From positions 26,672 through 90,671 of the forward strand of contig NZ_JAPFPY010000028.1 of assembly GCF_026240945.1 (NCBI RefSeq): a stretch of DNA of 64,000 bases, written 5' to 3'. The position numbers and the translations under genes were made by a program. Positions within the stretch are counted from its first letter, which is position 1; the number at the start of each line of letters is the position of its first letter. The stretch comes from Mycolicibacterium sp. J2 (GTDB lineage Bacteria; Actinomycetota; Actinomycetes; Mycobacteriales; Mycobacteriaceae). Below, in pieces: positions 23,752 to 32,250 of this stretch. Below the pieces are notes generated by a model. The model saw nothing but the letters and a program-made list of their open reading frames with translations. It was not told the origin of the DNA and searched no databases.

Positions 23752-24681
23752 TCAGAAATACCCCTCGCGCTTGCGGTCTTCCATGCCGGCCTCGGAGATC
23801 CGGTCATCGGCGCGGGTCGCGCCACGTTCGGTCAGCCGGGACACCGCGGTCTCGGCGATCACCTCGGCCACGGTGCCCGCCAGCGATTCCACACAACCCG
23901 TGCAGGTCACATCGCCGACCGTGCGGAACCGCACCGTCTTCTCGATCACCGGCTCGTCCTTGCGGGGCTGCATGAACTTGTGCACCGCCAGCAGCATCCC
24001 GTCGCGCTCGAACACCTGACGCTGGTGCGCGTAGTAGATGGACGGCAGCGTGATCTTCTCTGCCCCGATATAGGACCAGATGTCGAACTCGGTCCAGTTC
24101 GAGATGGGGAAAGCCCGGATGTGCTCGCCCTTCTTGTGCCTGCCGTTGTACAAGTTCCAGAGTTCGGGCCGCTGCGCCTTGGGATCCCACTGGCCGAACT
24201 CGTCGCGGAAGCTGAACACGCGCTCCTTGGCGCGTGCCTTCTCCTCGTCCCGGCGGGCGCCCCCGAAGGCGGCGTCGAACTTGTTCTCCCGGATGGCGCG
24301 CAGCAGCGTGAACGTCTGCATCGGGTTGCGCGACGGGATGGTCTCGACCACCCGCCCGGCGTCGATATCGTCCTGCACCTTGGCGACCACCAGGCGCACC
24401 CCGTGCTGGGCGACCAGTTCGTCGCGGGCCTGCAACACCTCGTCGAAGTTGTGCCCGGTGTCGACGTGCATGACCGGGAACGGCAGCCGACCCGGCGCAA
24501 ACGCCTTGATGGCCAGGTGCAGCATGACGATCGAGTCCTTGCCGCCGGAGAACAGCAGCACGGGCCGTTCGAACTCGGCGGCCACCTCGCGAATGATGTG
24601 GATGGCCTCGGCCTCCAGGGCACGCAGGTGGCTCAGCTCGTAGCGAGCGGCGGCGGGATCCAGCTCGGCGGGGGCACTCAT
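23752..24681 (-). CDS. cysD: Sulfate adenylyltransferase subunit 2 CysD
   Basis: 309 residues, the ATP-pyrophosphatase subunit that adenylates sulfate to APS with CysN. The PP-loop LLFSGGKDSIVMLHLA is near residues 40-55. Other family blocks are FPVMHVDTGHNFDEVLQARD, GGARRDEEKARAKERVFSFRDEFGQWDPK and VRFRTVGDVTCTGCVES. ATG 24681 has GGAG 8 nt upstream, and also overlaps the stop codon of a predicted 15-codon upstream ORF. It is first in the cysD-cysNC-cysQ operon, behind its own promoter within the end of the nitrilase gene. Confidence 0.96.
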   Translation of the reverse strand: MSAPAELDPAAARYELSHLRALEAEAIHIIREVAAEFERPVLLFSGGKDSIVMLHLAIKAFAPGRLPFPVMHVDTGHNFDEVLQARDELVAQHGVRLVVAKVQDDIDAGRVVETIPSRNPMQTFTLLRAIRENKFDAAFGGARRDEEKARAKERVFSFRDEFGQWDPKAQRPELWNLYNGRHKKGEHIRAFPISNWTEFDIWSYIGAEKITLPSIYYAHQRQVFERDGMLLAVHKFMQPRKDEPVIEKTVRFRTVGDVTCTGCVESLAGTVAEVIAETAVSRLTERGATRADDRISEAGMEDRKREGYF

Positions 24682-24725
24682 CGCATCTCCATAAAGTTGG
24701 TAGAGATGACCAAGATTGCAGACAT
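24678..24725 (-). CDS. Predicted leaderless upstream ORF coupled to cysD
   Basis: A 15-codon ORF, MSAILVISTNFMEMR, from ATG 24725 to a TGA that overlaps the cysD ATG (ATGA). The likely -10 (TAGATT) is 7 nt upstream of the ATG, so transcription should start at the ATG itself. It contains the cysD ribosome-binding site and an inverted repeat (ATCTC at 24685-24689 with GAGAT at 24703-24707) that could hide that site unless ribosomes translate through. Translational coupling is the inferred role. Unlike known mycobacterial cysteine attenuators, it has no Cys codons. Confidence 0.5.
   Translation of the reverse strand: MSAILVISTNFMEMR
24685..24707. promoter_or_regulatory. Imperfect inverted repeat over the cysD ribosome-binding site
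   Basis: ATCTC (24685-24689) and GAGAT (24703-24707) flank a 13-nt A/T-rich centre including ATAAAGTTGG. It is either an operator (a candidate site for the nearby Rrf2 regulator) or an RNA hairpin masking the cysD Shine-Dalgarno. It overlaps the upstream ORF. Confidence 0.4.
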
Positions 24726-24732
24726 AGCCGGG

Positions 24733-24762
24733 AATCTAATCGCCGGCACCCAGCGGTGTCAA
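24733..24762 (-). promoter_or_regulatory. cysD operon promoter
   Basis: On the minus strand TTGACA (24762-24757), an 18-nt spacer, then TAGATT (24738-24733), 7 nt before ATG 24725. This is close to the primary-sigma consensus. The -35 overlaps the TGA stop of the nitrilase gene. Confidence 0.7.
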
Positions 24763-25646
24763 TACTTCAGCGCAGCGGCGCCGCGACCGGCGCCCCAGCT
24801 CTCGGGGTCGATCTTCCCCTGGTAGAGCGGCAGCGTCACCGGGGTGTCCCCGGGCCGGAACTGTTCCCACAACCGGTTGAGGCCGGCGGTGCCGTGGTGA
24901 CGTACGCGGGCCGCCTCGGCAAGGTCGAGAACGTCGGTGAGCACGGCCGTCTCCGCGCCGAGCAGCTGGTTGCGGACGCGCCCTTCGGGATCGACGAGGA
25001 GACTGCGACCGATAACGGTCGGGCCGGCCGCGTTGACGCTGGCGACGAACACCTGGTTGACGATCGCGTTCGCCCGCGCCAGCACGACCTCCTGCTCACG
25101 GTCCACCGTCGGCGTCTGCACCACGTTGACGATCAGGTCGGCGCCGAGCCACGCGAGCTGGCGGGCGATCTCGGGAAACCAGGCGTCGTAGCAGATGGTC
25201 AGCCCGACCCGGCCGTGCTCGGGGATGTCGAAGACGACGAAGTCGGCACCCGGGGTCACCGTCTCGTACGGGCGCCATGGGGCGATCTTGCGGTACGCCG
25301 CGACGCGCTCCCCCGCCGGCGAGTACACCGGAGACGTGTTGTAGACCAGACCATCGTCGCCCAGCTCGTAGACGCTGCCCGGGATCAGCCAGATCCCGAG
25401 CTCGCCCGCCAGGGCGGCCAGTGCGGCGCCGCGCGGGCCGTCGATCGGCTCGGCCAGGACCCGCGGGTCCACGGCCGCGGCACCGGGCTCGACGGCCGGG
25501 GTGTCGAGATGAAGCTCGGGGAAGACGATCAGACGCAGACCCGGCCTCTGCGCGACCAGCGCGCGCACCTCGGCGGTGAACCTGTCGAGGTCGCGCGTGG
25601 GCAGCGCAGGCGCCTGGACGAGCGCAACGGAAAGTGGTGCTGCCAT
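24759..25646 (-). CDS. Carbon-nitrogen hydrolase (nitrilase superfamily)
   Basis: 295 residues with the Glu-Lys-Cys triad of the nitrilase superfamily: E44 (LIVFPELHLDTP), K120 (AAYRKIAPWRPYE) and C152 (VGLTICYDAWFPEIAR). Family strands such as ADLIVNVVQTPTVDREQE follow. These enzymes hydrolyse nitriles, amides, carbamoyl compounds or deaminated glutathione; the substrate cannot be assigned. It lies directly upstream of the cysD promoter on the same strand, so read-through is possible, but cysD has its own promoter. The MFS gene upstream is 72 bp away and may be co-transcribed. Confidence 0.9.
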   Translation of the reverse strand: MAAPLSVALVQAPALPTRDLDRFTAEVRALVAQRPGLRLIVFPELHLDTPAVEPGAAAVDPRVLAEPIDGPRGAALAALAGELGIWLIPGSVYELGDDGLVYNTSPVYSPAGERVAAYRKIAPWRPYETVTPGADFVVFDIPEHGRVGLTICYDAWFPEIARQLAWLGADLIVNVVQTPTVDREQEVVLARANAIVNQVFVASVNAAGPTVIGRSLLVDPEGRVRNQLLGAETAVLTDVLDLAEAARVRHHGTAGLNRLWEQFRPGDTPVTLPLYQGKIDPESWGAGRGAAALKY

Positions 25647-25718
25647 GAGAGTTCCCTTTCGTGGTGGTGCTGTGTTACTACCCGGATCCGGCCGAACTAC
25701 TGACCGCCGCGTTCCTCG

Positions 25719-27098
25719 TCACCGATCCCGCATGCCGGCGCCGCTGACCTGCGCTCCGGCATCGCCCGGCAGGCGCAGCGTCTCCACCAGCGTCACCGCC
25801 ATCACGGCGCCCAGCGCCAGGAACGTCAGCGCATACGACGTCAGCAGACTCAACAGCAGCGCCGCCAGCGCGATGCCCAAGCCCGCCGCCAACTCCTGCA
25901 CCGAGGCATTGAGGGTGTTGGCGTGGGTCAGTTCGTCACCGTCGACATCGGAGAAGGCCAGGCTGTTGTAGGCCGTGAAGCCGATGGAGCGCAGCGCCCC
26001 ACTGAGGTAGAGCACCACGGCGATCACGGCCACCGGCACCCCCGGCCGCAATGCGGCCAGCAGACCGAAACACCCGACCGAGGCCACGCCGTTGACCAGC
26101 AGCACCGTGCGGATGCCGAAGATGCGCATCAACGGTGTGGTGAACGGTTTGATGGTCAGGTTGCCTGCGAACAGGGCGGCGACCATGAGACCCGCGGCGA
26201 ACGGTGTCCAGCCGAACTGCAGCTGGAACTGCAACGGCAGCAGGAACGGCACGGCGGTGATCACCAGGCGGTAGAGCGAGCCCGCCGACACCGTGATGCG
26301 CAGCGTGCGCACCCGCAGCACCCGCAGTCTGACCAACGGTGTCGCGGTGCGCAGCAGATGGCGCACCGCCGCGGCCAGCAAGAGCAGCGCCCCGCCTCCG
26401 CACGCCCCGACGAACATCCAGTCGGTGCCCGTCACCCGGATGTGCTCGAGCGCGATCAGGGCAGCGGCGACGCCACCGCCCAGCGCTAGGATGCCGGGCC
26501 AGTCCAGCGGTGTGCGTTCGGGCGCCGGCCCGCCCCGAATTAGCCTGAGCGCCAAGAGGAAACCGATGACGCCCAACGGAATATTGACCAAGAAGATCCA
26601 GCGCCAGCTACCGAGGGTCGCGATGGCGCCACCGAGCACCGGAGCGAGTACCGGCGCGGCAAGTGCCGGCCAGGTCAGGACGGCGATCGCCCGCACCAGG
26701 TCGGCCTTGCCGCTGGAACGCAATACCGCCAACCGGCCGACGGGCACCATCATGGCGCCACCCACACCCTGGGCAACCCGCATGCCGACCAGCATCGGCA
26801 ACGACACGCTCAGCGCACACCCCACCGAGGCCAGGGTGAACACCGCGATCGCGGCGATGAACACCCGCCGGATGCCGAACCGGTCGGCCATCCACCCGCT
26901 GGCCGGAATCAGCACCGCGACGGTGACCAGGTAGGCCGTGATCGCGACGTTCACATCGACGGCGTCGACCCCGAACCGGCCGGCGATCGCGGGGATTGCC
27001 GGGGTCAGGATGCTGGCGTCCAGAATCTCCATGAAGAATGCGCCGGCCACCAGCAGTGCGACCTTCCGGGGAAACGGCTGGTTCTCGGGTGCGGCCAC
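25719..27098 (-). CDS. MFS drug:H+ antiporter (DHA2/EmrB-QacA type)
   Basis: 459 residues with about fourteen predicted membrane helices, the size and pattern of DHA2 exporters. Recognisable blocks: MEILDASILTPAIPAIAGRFGVDAVDVNVAITAYLV in helix 1-2 (residues within the first 60), motif A as GWMADRFGIRRVF, and motif C-like GPAPVLGG-type ALAAPVLAPVLGGAI. It probably exports a toxic or xenobiotic compound. The gene is on the minus strand between the glycosyltransferase cluster terminator and the nitrilase gene. No local regulator is adjacent. Confidence 0.88.
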   Translation of the reverse strand: MAAPENQPFPRKVALLVAGAFFMEILDASILTPAIPAIAGRFGVDAVDVNVAITAYLVTVAVLIPASGWMADRFGIRRVFIAAIAVFTLASVGCALSVSLPMLVGMRVAQGVGGAMMVPVGRLAVLRSSGKADLVRAIAVLTWPALAAPVLAPVLGGAIATLGSWRWIFLVNIPLGVIGFLLALRLIRGGPAPERTPLDWPGILALGGGVAAALIALEHIRVTGTDWMFVGACGGGALLLLAAAVRHLLRTATPLVRLRVLRVRTLRITVSAGSLYRLVITAVPFLLPLQFQLQFGWTPFAAGLMVAALFAGNLTIKPFTTPLMRIFGIRTVLLVNGVASVGCFGLLAALRPGVPVAVIAVVLYLSGALRSIGFTAYNSLAFSDVDGDELTHANTLNASVQELAAGLGIALAALLLSLLTSYALTFLALGAVMAVTLVETLRLPGDAGAQVSGAGMRDR

Positions 27099-27135
27099 AC
27101 CGGAAAGGTAGTGAGTTCAACTGTCCACTGCGAAT

Positions 27136-27176
27136 TGTGGAGCGGCAGCCGTAATGATCACGGCTGCCGCTCCACA
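27136..27176 (-). terminator. 17-bp stem hairpin after the GT39 gene
   Basis: TGTGGAGCGGCAGCCGT (27136-27152) pairs perfectly with 27160-27176 around a 7-nt loop AATGATC. It starts ten bases past the glycosyltransferase stop codon. There is no T-tract, which is common for mycobacterial hairpin terminators. It should end the glycosyltransferase operon before the MFS gene. Confidence 0.75.
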
Positions 27177-27185
27177 CATCGCCGG

Positions 27186-29081
27186 TTAGGTGAGGGGTTT
27201 GCTCAGGTCGTAGACCGTGGTGCCGCCCACGTCGAGCTTGGTGTAGTGCTGCGCCACCCATGCCGAGATCTGGCTGCCTGCACTGTCCTTGTTGGACCCG
27301 GGTCCGCCGTGCCCACCGGGACCGCGGTCGGCGGCGATGAAATAGCGCACCTGTCCGTCGGTCACGTAGTGCTGGAACTGTTCCAGGGTGGGCGAGTTGT
27401 CCCCGCCGGCGAAGCCACCGATCGACATGATCGACGCACCGGTCTTCAACTCCAGGCCGCTGGCCTGCATCGAGCCGATCGTCGCCGCGGCCCACCGGTA
27501 GTCGAGACCGGTGATGAGCGCCTGTAACGCGCTGTCATCCTTTTCCTTACCCCAGCCGCCGGGCGGCCCGAAATCGCCGCCGGCGCGGGCAGGTCCCGCC
27601 GTCGGCATCGGCCCACCGGAATGACCGTTGGCGACCGTGGAGATCGAGTACACGGCGCTCCCCGCGAAACCGAACAGCAGAGCCGCGGCGGCCACCGCCA
27701 CGGTGGCCCGGCCCAGCTTGTGCACCCGCACCGCGAGCACCACGGCCAGCAGCACTGCGCCGATCATCACGATCCAGCGCACCGCCGGCCACCAGTCCGG
27801 CGTGCGATTGAGCAGCACGAACGTCCAGACCCCGGTGCCGGCCAGCATGACGGCCAACACCAGCCGCGGAACCAGGAACTGCCGCCCCTCCCACAGCTCG
27901 GCCACCGAAATGCCCAGCAGGGCCGCCACCGCCGGAGCAAGTGCCACCGCGTAATAGGGGTGCACGGTGCCGTCCATGAAGCAGAACACCGCACCCGTGA
28001 CGACAAGCCAGCCTGCCCACAGGACCAGTTGCGCACGCACCTTGCCGGTGCGCGGGCTACGCCGGGTGAACCACGCCGCGGCAACCAGACCGATCAGTGC
28101 AGCCGGCAGCAGCCACGACACCTCGGTGCCCATGAAGTCGTTGAACAACCGCCCGAGCCCGGGCTCGCCGCCGAAGAACACGTTCCGATCACCGGGACCG
28201 CCGCCCGGGAAGTGCCCACCACTACCGCCGGGCTGGTTGTTGCCGGTGATTCGTTGGATCCCGTTGTAGCCCAAGGCAAGCTGCAGCAAGCTGTTGTCGG
28301 TGGAGCCGGCGATATAGGGCCGGGCGTCAGCGGGCCACAGCCCCACCAGCGCGATGTACCAGCCGGCCGAGAACACCATCGCCACCACACCGACGGCGAC
28401 CGCACCCACCCGCCTGCCCAGCGTTGCGCCACCGGCGATCAGGAATGCCAGCCCGAGGCCGGGCAACACCAGGAACGCCTGCAACATCTTCGTCAGGAAC
28501 GCAAAGCCCACCGCACTGCCGGTCAGCGCCATCCATGTGGTCATGCTTGCCACCGACGCCGCACCGATGGCCCGCACCGTGCAGTACGCGGCGATCACCA
28601 GCAGCAGCACCAGCAGTGCGTCGGGGTTGTTGTAGCGGAACATCGACGTCGCCACCGGGGTCAGCGCCAGCGCGGCACCGGCGATCAGCCCGGCGCCCGG
28701 CCCGCTGCACCGTCGCACCGTGGCGTACAGCACGGCGACCGCGGCGACGCCCATCAGTGCCTGCGGCAGCAGCATGGTGAATTCGCTGAACCCGAACAGC
28801 CGGCCGGACAGGCCCATCACCCACATGGCTGCGGGCGGCTTGTCGACGGTGATGGCGTTGCCGGCGTCGAAAGAGCCGAAGAACAACGCCTTCCACGACT
28901 TGGTGCCCGCCTGCGCGGCGGCGGCGTAGTAGCTGTTGGCCCACCCGTTGGAGCCCAGGCCCCAGAGGTAGAGCACCGCGGTGCCGGCCAGCAGGGCCAG
29001 CAGGCCCGGCCGCTCCCACCGGGGCTGCGTCGGCTCACCCAGCAGCAACCGGGTGGCCGGCCGGGTATCGGTCACAGTCAT
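27186..29081 (-). CDS. GT39-family membrane glycosyltransferase (YkcB/ArnT-like), copy 1
   Basis: 631-residue polytopic membrane enzyme of the PMT/ArnT-like GT39 group, which uses a polyprenyl-phosphate sugar donor on the outer face of the membrane. The N-terminus has GWANSYYAAAAQAGTKSWKA and the first-loop VDKPPAAMWVMGLSGR; about a dozen helices follow. The C-terminal ~150 residues are an extracytoplasmic Gly-rich domain (PTLEQFQHYV, VRYFIAADRG, ending VYDLSKPLT). It is closely similar in plan to the second GT39 protein at 30392-32227. It sits 27 bp after the GT2-GtrA gene, which is expected to make and/or flip its donor. Homologues in Bacillus (ykcB-ykcC) show the same pairing. Confidence 0.88.
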   Translation of the reverse strand: MTVTDTRPATRLLLGEPTQPRWERPGLLALLAGTAVLYLWGLGSNGWANSYYAAAAQAGTKSWKALFFGSFDAGNAITVDKPPAAMWVMGLSGRLFGFSEFTMLLPQALMGVAAVAVLYATVRRCSGPGAGLIAGAALALTPVATSMFRYNNPDALLVLLLVIAAYCTVRAIGAASVASMTTWMALTGSAVGFAFLTKMLQAFLVLPGLGLAFLIAGGATLGRRVGAVAVGVVAMVFSAGWYIALVGLWPADARPYIAGSTDNSLLQLALGYNGIQRITGNNQPGGSGGHFPGGGPGDRNVFFGGEPGLGRLFNDFMGTEVSWLLPAALIGLVAAAWFTRRSPRTGKVRAQLVLWAGWLVVTGAVFCFMDGTVHPYYAVALAPAVAALLGISVAELWEGRQFLVPRLVLAVMLAGTGVWTFVLLNRTPDWWPAVRWIVMIGAVLLAVVLAVRVHKLGRATVAVAAAALLFGFAGSAVYSISTVANGHSGGPMPTAGPARAGGDFGPPGGWGKEKDDSALQALITGLDYRWAAATIGSMQASGLELKTGASIMSIGGFAGGDNSPTLEQFQHYVTDGQVRYFIAADRGPGGHGGPGSNKDSAGSQISAWVAQHYTKLDVGGTTVYDLSKPLT

Positions 29082-29108
29082 GTCAATCCTCGTCAGTCGT
29101 GGAGCGGT

Positions 29109-30344
29109 CTAGGAGGCGCGACGCGGGTGGAACACCCAGCCGCGCAGCAGGACGAAGCGGACGGCCGTGGCCACCAGATTGGCCAGCACCAGCACGGTCA
29201 GTTCGAGCAACTTGTGCGGCTGCGGGACGAAGGCATGCAGCCCGGCCAACGATCCGCTGGTGATGGCCAGCGCGATGCCGAAGACCATCAGGCCCTCGAA
29301 TTGATGCCGGGCTGCGCCGGCCCCACCGCGCACCCCGAAGGTGAACCGGCGGTTGGCGGCGGTGTTGGCCACCGCGGTCACCAGCAGTGCCACCAGGTTC
29401 GCGGCCTGCGCGCCGATGGACGCGTGCAGCGCCATGAACAGCAACAGGTAGGCGATGGTCGAGGCCACCCCGATGGTGCCGAACCGCACCACCTGGCGAA
29501 GCAACGACCGAGGGGCCGCCGCCCGGCGCGAACCCAGTTGGGCGGCAATGGTGTTGATCGGGATGGAACCGTTGGCGAAGCCACGCAACAACCGACCCAC
29601 CCCCTTCAGGTCGGCGGTGGCGGTGGCGATGATGTCCACCCGGCTGTCCGGGTCGTCGACCCAGTCCACCGGAACCTCGTGGATCCGCAGACCGGTCCGC
29701 TCCGCCAGCACCAGCAGCTCGGTGTCGAAGAACCAGCCGGTGTCTTCGACATAGGGCAGCAGTTCACGGGCCACGTCGGCACGGATGGCCTTGAAGCCGC
29801 ACTGCGCGTCAGAGAAACCGGCCGACAGGGTCGATTTCAGGATCAGGTTGTAGCAGCGGGAGATGATCTCGCGCTTGGGGCCGCGCACCACCCGGGAGTT
29901 ACGCGACAGCCGGGTGCCGATCGCCAGATCGGAGTGCCCCGAGATGAGCGGGGCCACCAACGGTGCGAGCGCAGCCAAATCGGTGGACAGGTCGACGTCC
30001 ATGTAGGCCAGCACCGGCGCATCCGAGTGTGACCACACGTGGTGCAGGGCCCGGCCGCGACCCTTCTGCTCCAGCCGCACCACCCGCACGTCGTCCAGTT
30101 CGGCAGCCAGTTCGGCGGCGATCCGCGGGGTCTCGTCGATGCTGGCGTTGTCGGCGATGGTGATCCGTACCGGGAACGGGAAGTTCTCCCGCAGGTGCCG
30201 GTGCAGCCGGTGCACCGAGTTGGCCAGTGCGGCCTGTTCGTTGTACACCGGCACCACCACGTCGACCACCGGCACGGCTTGGGAGCGGGCGGTCTGTACG
30301 GCGTTGGGCCGCGCGGCGAAGGCGATGTCTGTCATGAGATCCAT
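29109..30344 (-). CDS. GT2 glycosyltransferase fused to GtrA-like membrane domain (YkcC-like)
   Basis: 411 residues. The N-terminal GT-A fold domain has VVDVVVPVYNEQAAL, the metal-binding DVDLSTD and NAQCGFKA-like DAQCGFKAI, characteristic of polyprenyl-phosphate glycosyltransferases. From ~280 a GtrA domain with four helices (VRFGTIGVASTIAYLLLF first) is fused on; stand-alone GtrA proteins are thought to flip polyprenyl-linked sugars. It likely supplies the donor for the two GT39 enzymes. ATG 30344 is the first start; an ATG three codons on (30335) is also possible. An 11-bp-period direct repeat lies 37-57 bp upstream, as at the response regulator promoter. Confidence 0.9.
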   Translation of the reverse strand: MDLMTDIAFAARPNAVQTARSQAVPVVDVVVPVYNEQAALANSVHRLHRHLRENFPFPVRITIADNASIDETPRIAAELAAELDDVRVVRLEQKGRGRALHHVWSHSDAPVLAYMDVDLSTDLAALAPLVAPLISGHSDLAIGTRLSRNSRVVRGPKREIISRCYNLILKSTLSAGFSDAQCGFKAIRADVARELLPYVEDTGWFFDTELLVLAERTGLRIHEVPVDWVDDPDSRVDIIATATADLKGVGRLLRGFANGSIPINTIAAQLGSRRAAAPRSLLRQVVRFGTIGVASTIAYLLLFMALHASIGAQAANLVALLVTAVANTAANRRFTFGVRGGAGAARHQFEGLMVFGIALAITSGSLAGLHAFVPQPHKLLELTVLVLANLVATAVRFVLLRGWVFHPRRAS

Positions 30345-30380
30345 ATTTGGCTGCCGCGGTATGCCGGTCGTTTGCGCACG

Positions 30381-30401
30381 CTATGCGAATCCTATGAATC
30401 C
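30381..30401. promoter_or_regulatory. Putative OmpR-family box upstream of the GT2-GtrA gene
   Basis: CTATGCGAATC (30381-30391) directly followed by CTATGAATCC (30392-30401), a tandem repeat with an 11-bp period like those bound by OmpR/PhoP-type regulators. Nearly the same repeat occurs at 34643-34664, in front of the response regulator gene of this cluster. It overlaps the stop codon of the upstream GT39 gene. Confidence 0.6.
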
Positions 30402-32227
30402 AGGGGGCGGGTCAGGTCGTACACCGTCACCCCGGCCACCGGCACCGCAGCGAAGTGGCTCTGCACCCAGGACGCGATATCGGCGGCCTCGCGGCTGCCA
30501 CTGTTCTGGCCCCGCCAGTTGCCCATCAGCGCAGCGTGGATGAAGTAGTGAATCTTTTTCTGCGCCACCATGTCCTGGAAACCTGACAGGGTCGGGGCCG
30601 GGTCGGTGCCGTTGAACCCACCGACCGCCAGCACGGGCGCACCGGTGGCCAGCTGATAGCCGGCGGCGTTGGTGGAACCCACCGTCGCGGCCACCCAGGT
30701 GTAGTCGGCGGCGTTGGCGCTCAACAAGGCCGTCAGGGCGGGTTTCGGGGTGGGCGCATCGAACGGGCCACCGGAAAAGCCGCGCCCCGGCCCCACCGAC
30801 GGGATGGCACCGCTGTGCGGACTGGCCGCGGTGGCCACGGCATAGGCGCCCGGTCCGGCCAGAGACGCTGCGATCGCCAACGTCGCCGCCACCACCGTCA
30901 CCGCACGGGGTAACCGGCCGGCCGCCAGCAGTAGAACCGCCGCGCCGATCCCGACGATCGGCACCGCGGCACGCAGCCACGGCATCCACTCGGCCTGTCG
31001 GCCGAGCAACACCGCGGCCAGCACCACGGTGACGGCGACCATACCGGCCAGCGCCGTCGCACACCGCACGTCGGACCGGTTGCGCCACAACAGGTTGGCC
31101 CCGATGGCCAGACACGCGCCGATCGCTGGGGCAAGGGCGACGGTGTAGTACGGGTGCAGAATGCCGTTGGCATAGCTGAACACGCCGGCCGTCACCACCA
31201 GCCAACCGCCCCACAGGATCAGGGCGGCACGAGTGGCATCGGTGCGCGGGGCGTGCCGGGTGAGCACCACGCCGGCGACCAGACCGATCAGCGCGGCGGG
31301 CAGCAACCAGGCGATATGGGTGCCCATCTGAAAGCCCAGCAGCCGGCCCCAACCCACATCGTGGTTCATATTGCCGAGGCCGCCGACCTCGTCACCGGTC
31401 AGCCGGCCAAGGCCGTTGTAGCCCAAGGCCAGTTCGACGATGCTGTTGTGTTGCGATCCACCGATATACGGCCGCGACGCCGCCGGCCAGAGCTCGACCA
31501 GCAGCAGATACCACCCGCCGGCGGTCACCATCGCCAGCGTCGCCGCGCCCAGCCGTAGCAGCCGGGTGCGCAGCGGTACCGCGGCGCAGATCAGATAGGC
31601 CGCGGCGAAAGCAGGCAGCACCAGGAACGCCTGCAGCATCTTGGCCAGGAATCCGAAGCCGACGGCCACCCCGACGGCCACCATCCACCACCGACTGCTG
31701 CCCGGCTCGCACGCCCGCTGCACGCCGTAGGCGCCGATCACCAGCAGCAGCACCAGCAGTGCGTCCGGGTTGTTGAACCGGAAGATCAGCGCGGCGGCCG
31801 GCGTCAGCGCCAGCACCGCCCCGGCCAGCAGCGCTGCTGCCGGGCCGCTGACCCGGCGCACCGCCGCATACACGACGCCCACCGCGGCGATACCCTCCAA
31901 AGCTTGGGGCAGCAGCACGCTCCACGGGTGTAAACCGAAGAGCCGCACCGAGATATCCATCAGCCACAACGCTGCCGGGGTCTTGTCGACGGTGATGGCG
32001 TTGGCGGCGTCGCTGGACCCGAACAGCATCGCGGTCCAGTCGGAGGCCCCGGCCTGCACGGCCGCCGAATAGAAGCTGTTGGCCCAGCCGCTGACGGAGA
32101 GGTTCCACAGGTACAGCACCGCCGTGCCGGCGAGCAGCACGACCAGCCCGACGCGCTCGCGCACCGCCATGCGGCGGGCGGTCGGCGTGGACACGGCTTC
32201 GGATACCTCGGGCAATACGGCGGTCAC
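30392..32227 (-). CDS. GT39-family membrane glycosyltransferase (YkcB/ArnT-like), copy 2
   Basis: 611-residue paralogue of the enzyme at 27186-29081. It shares SGWANSFYSAAVQAGASDW, the VDKTPAALWLMD loop, FRFNNPDALLVLLLV and the extracytoplasmic tail (PTLSGFQDMV, IHYFIHAALMG, ending VYDLTRPLDS). In the conserved loop the second copy has DKT where copy 1 has DKP. The start is GTG 32227 with AGGA 8 nt upstream; the frame is open for 340 codons more, but that is the shadow of the kinase gene. It is 23 bp from the histidine kinase, so it forms an operon with the two-component system. It probably glycosylates an envelope acceptor. Confidence 0.88.
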   Translation of the reverse strand: MTAVLPEVSEAVSTPTARRMAVRERVGLVVLLAGTAVLYLWNLSVSGWANSFYSAAVQAGASDWTAMLFGSSDAANAITVDKTPAALWLMDISVRLFGLHPWSVLLPQALEGIAAVGVVYAAVRRVSGPAAALLAGAVLALTPAAALIFRFNNPDALLVLLLVIGAYGVQRACEPGSSRWWMVAVGVAVGFGFLAKMLQAFLVLPAFAAAYLICAAVPLRTRLLRLGAATLAMVTAGGWYLLLVELWPAASRPYIGGSQHNSIVELALGYNGLGRLTGDEVGGLGNMNHDVGWGRLLGFQMGTHIAWLLPAALIGLVAGVVLTRHAPRTDATRAALILWGGWLVVTAGVFSYANGILHPYYTVALAPAIGACLAIGANLLWRNRSDVRCATALAGMVAVTVVLAAVLLGRQAEWMPWLRAAVPIVGIGAAVLLLAAGRLPRAVTVVAATLAIAASLAGPGAYAVATAASPHSGAIPSVGPGRGFSGGPFDAPTPKPALTALLSANAADYTWVAATVGSTNAAGYQLATGAPVLAVGGFNGTDPAPTLSGFQDMVAQKKIHYFIHAALMGNWRGQNSGSREAADIASWVQSHFAAVPVAGVTVYDLTRPLDS

Positions 32228-32250
32228 TGCGTCGATCCTGGCAATCCGCG

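Noticed and set aside
22020..23975. 651-codon plus-strand frame over cysNC
   Set aside because: Antisense shadow; CysN/CysC motifs on the minus strand are unambiguous.
24705..24825. Plus-strand coding starting MTKIADIAGNLIAG
   Set aside because: It is antisense to the cysD promoter and nitrilase 3' end, has no ribosome-binding site and loses coding character at once.
27621..30032. 803-codon plus-strand frame over the glycosyltransferase genes
   Set aside because: His/Gln/Arg-rich shadow without any domain; the minus-strand GT39 and GT2 genes explain the region.
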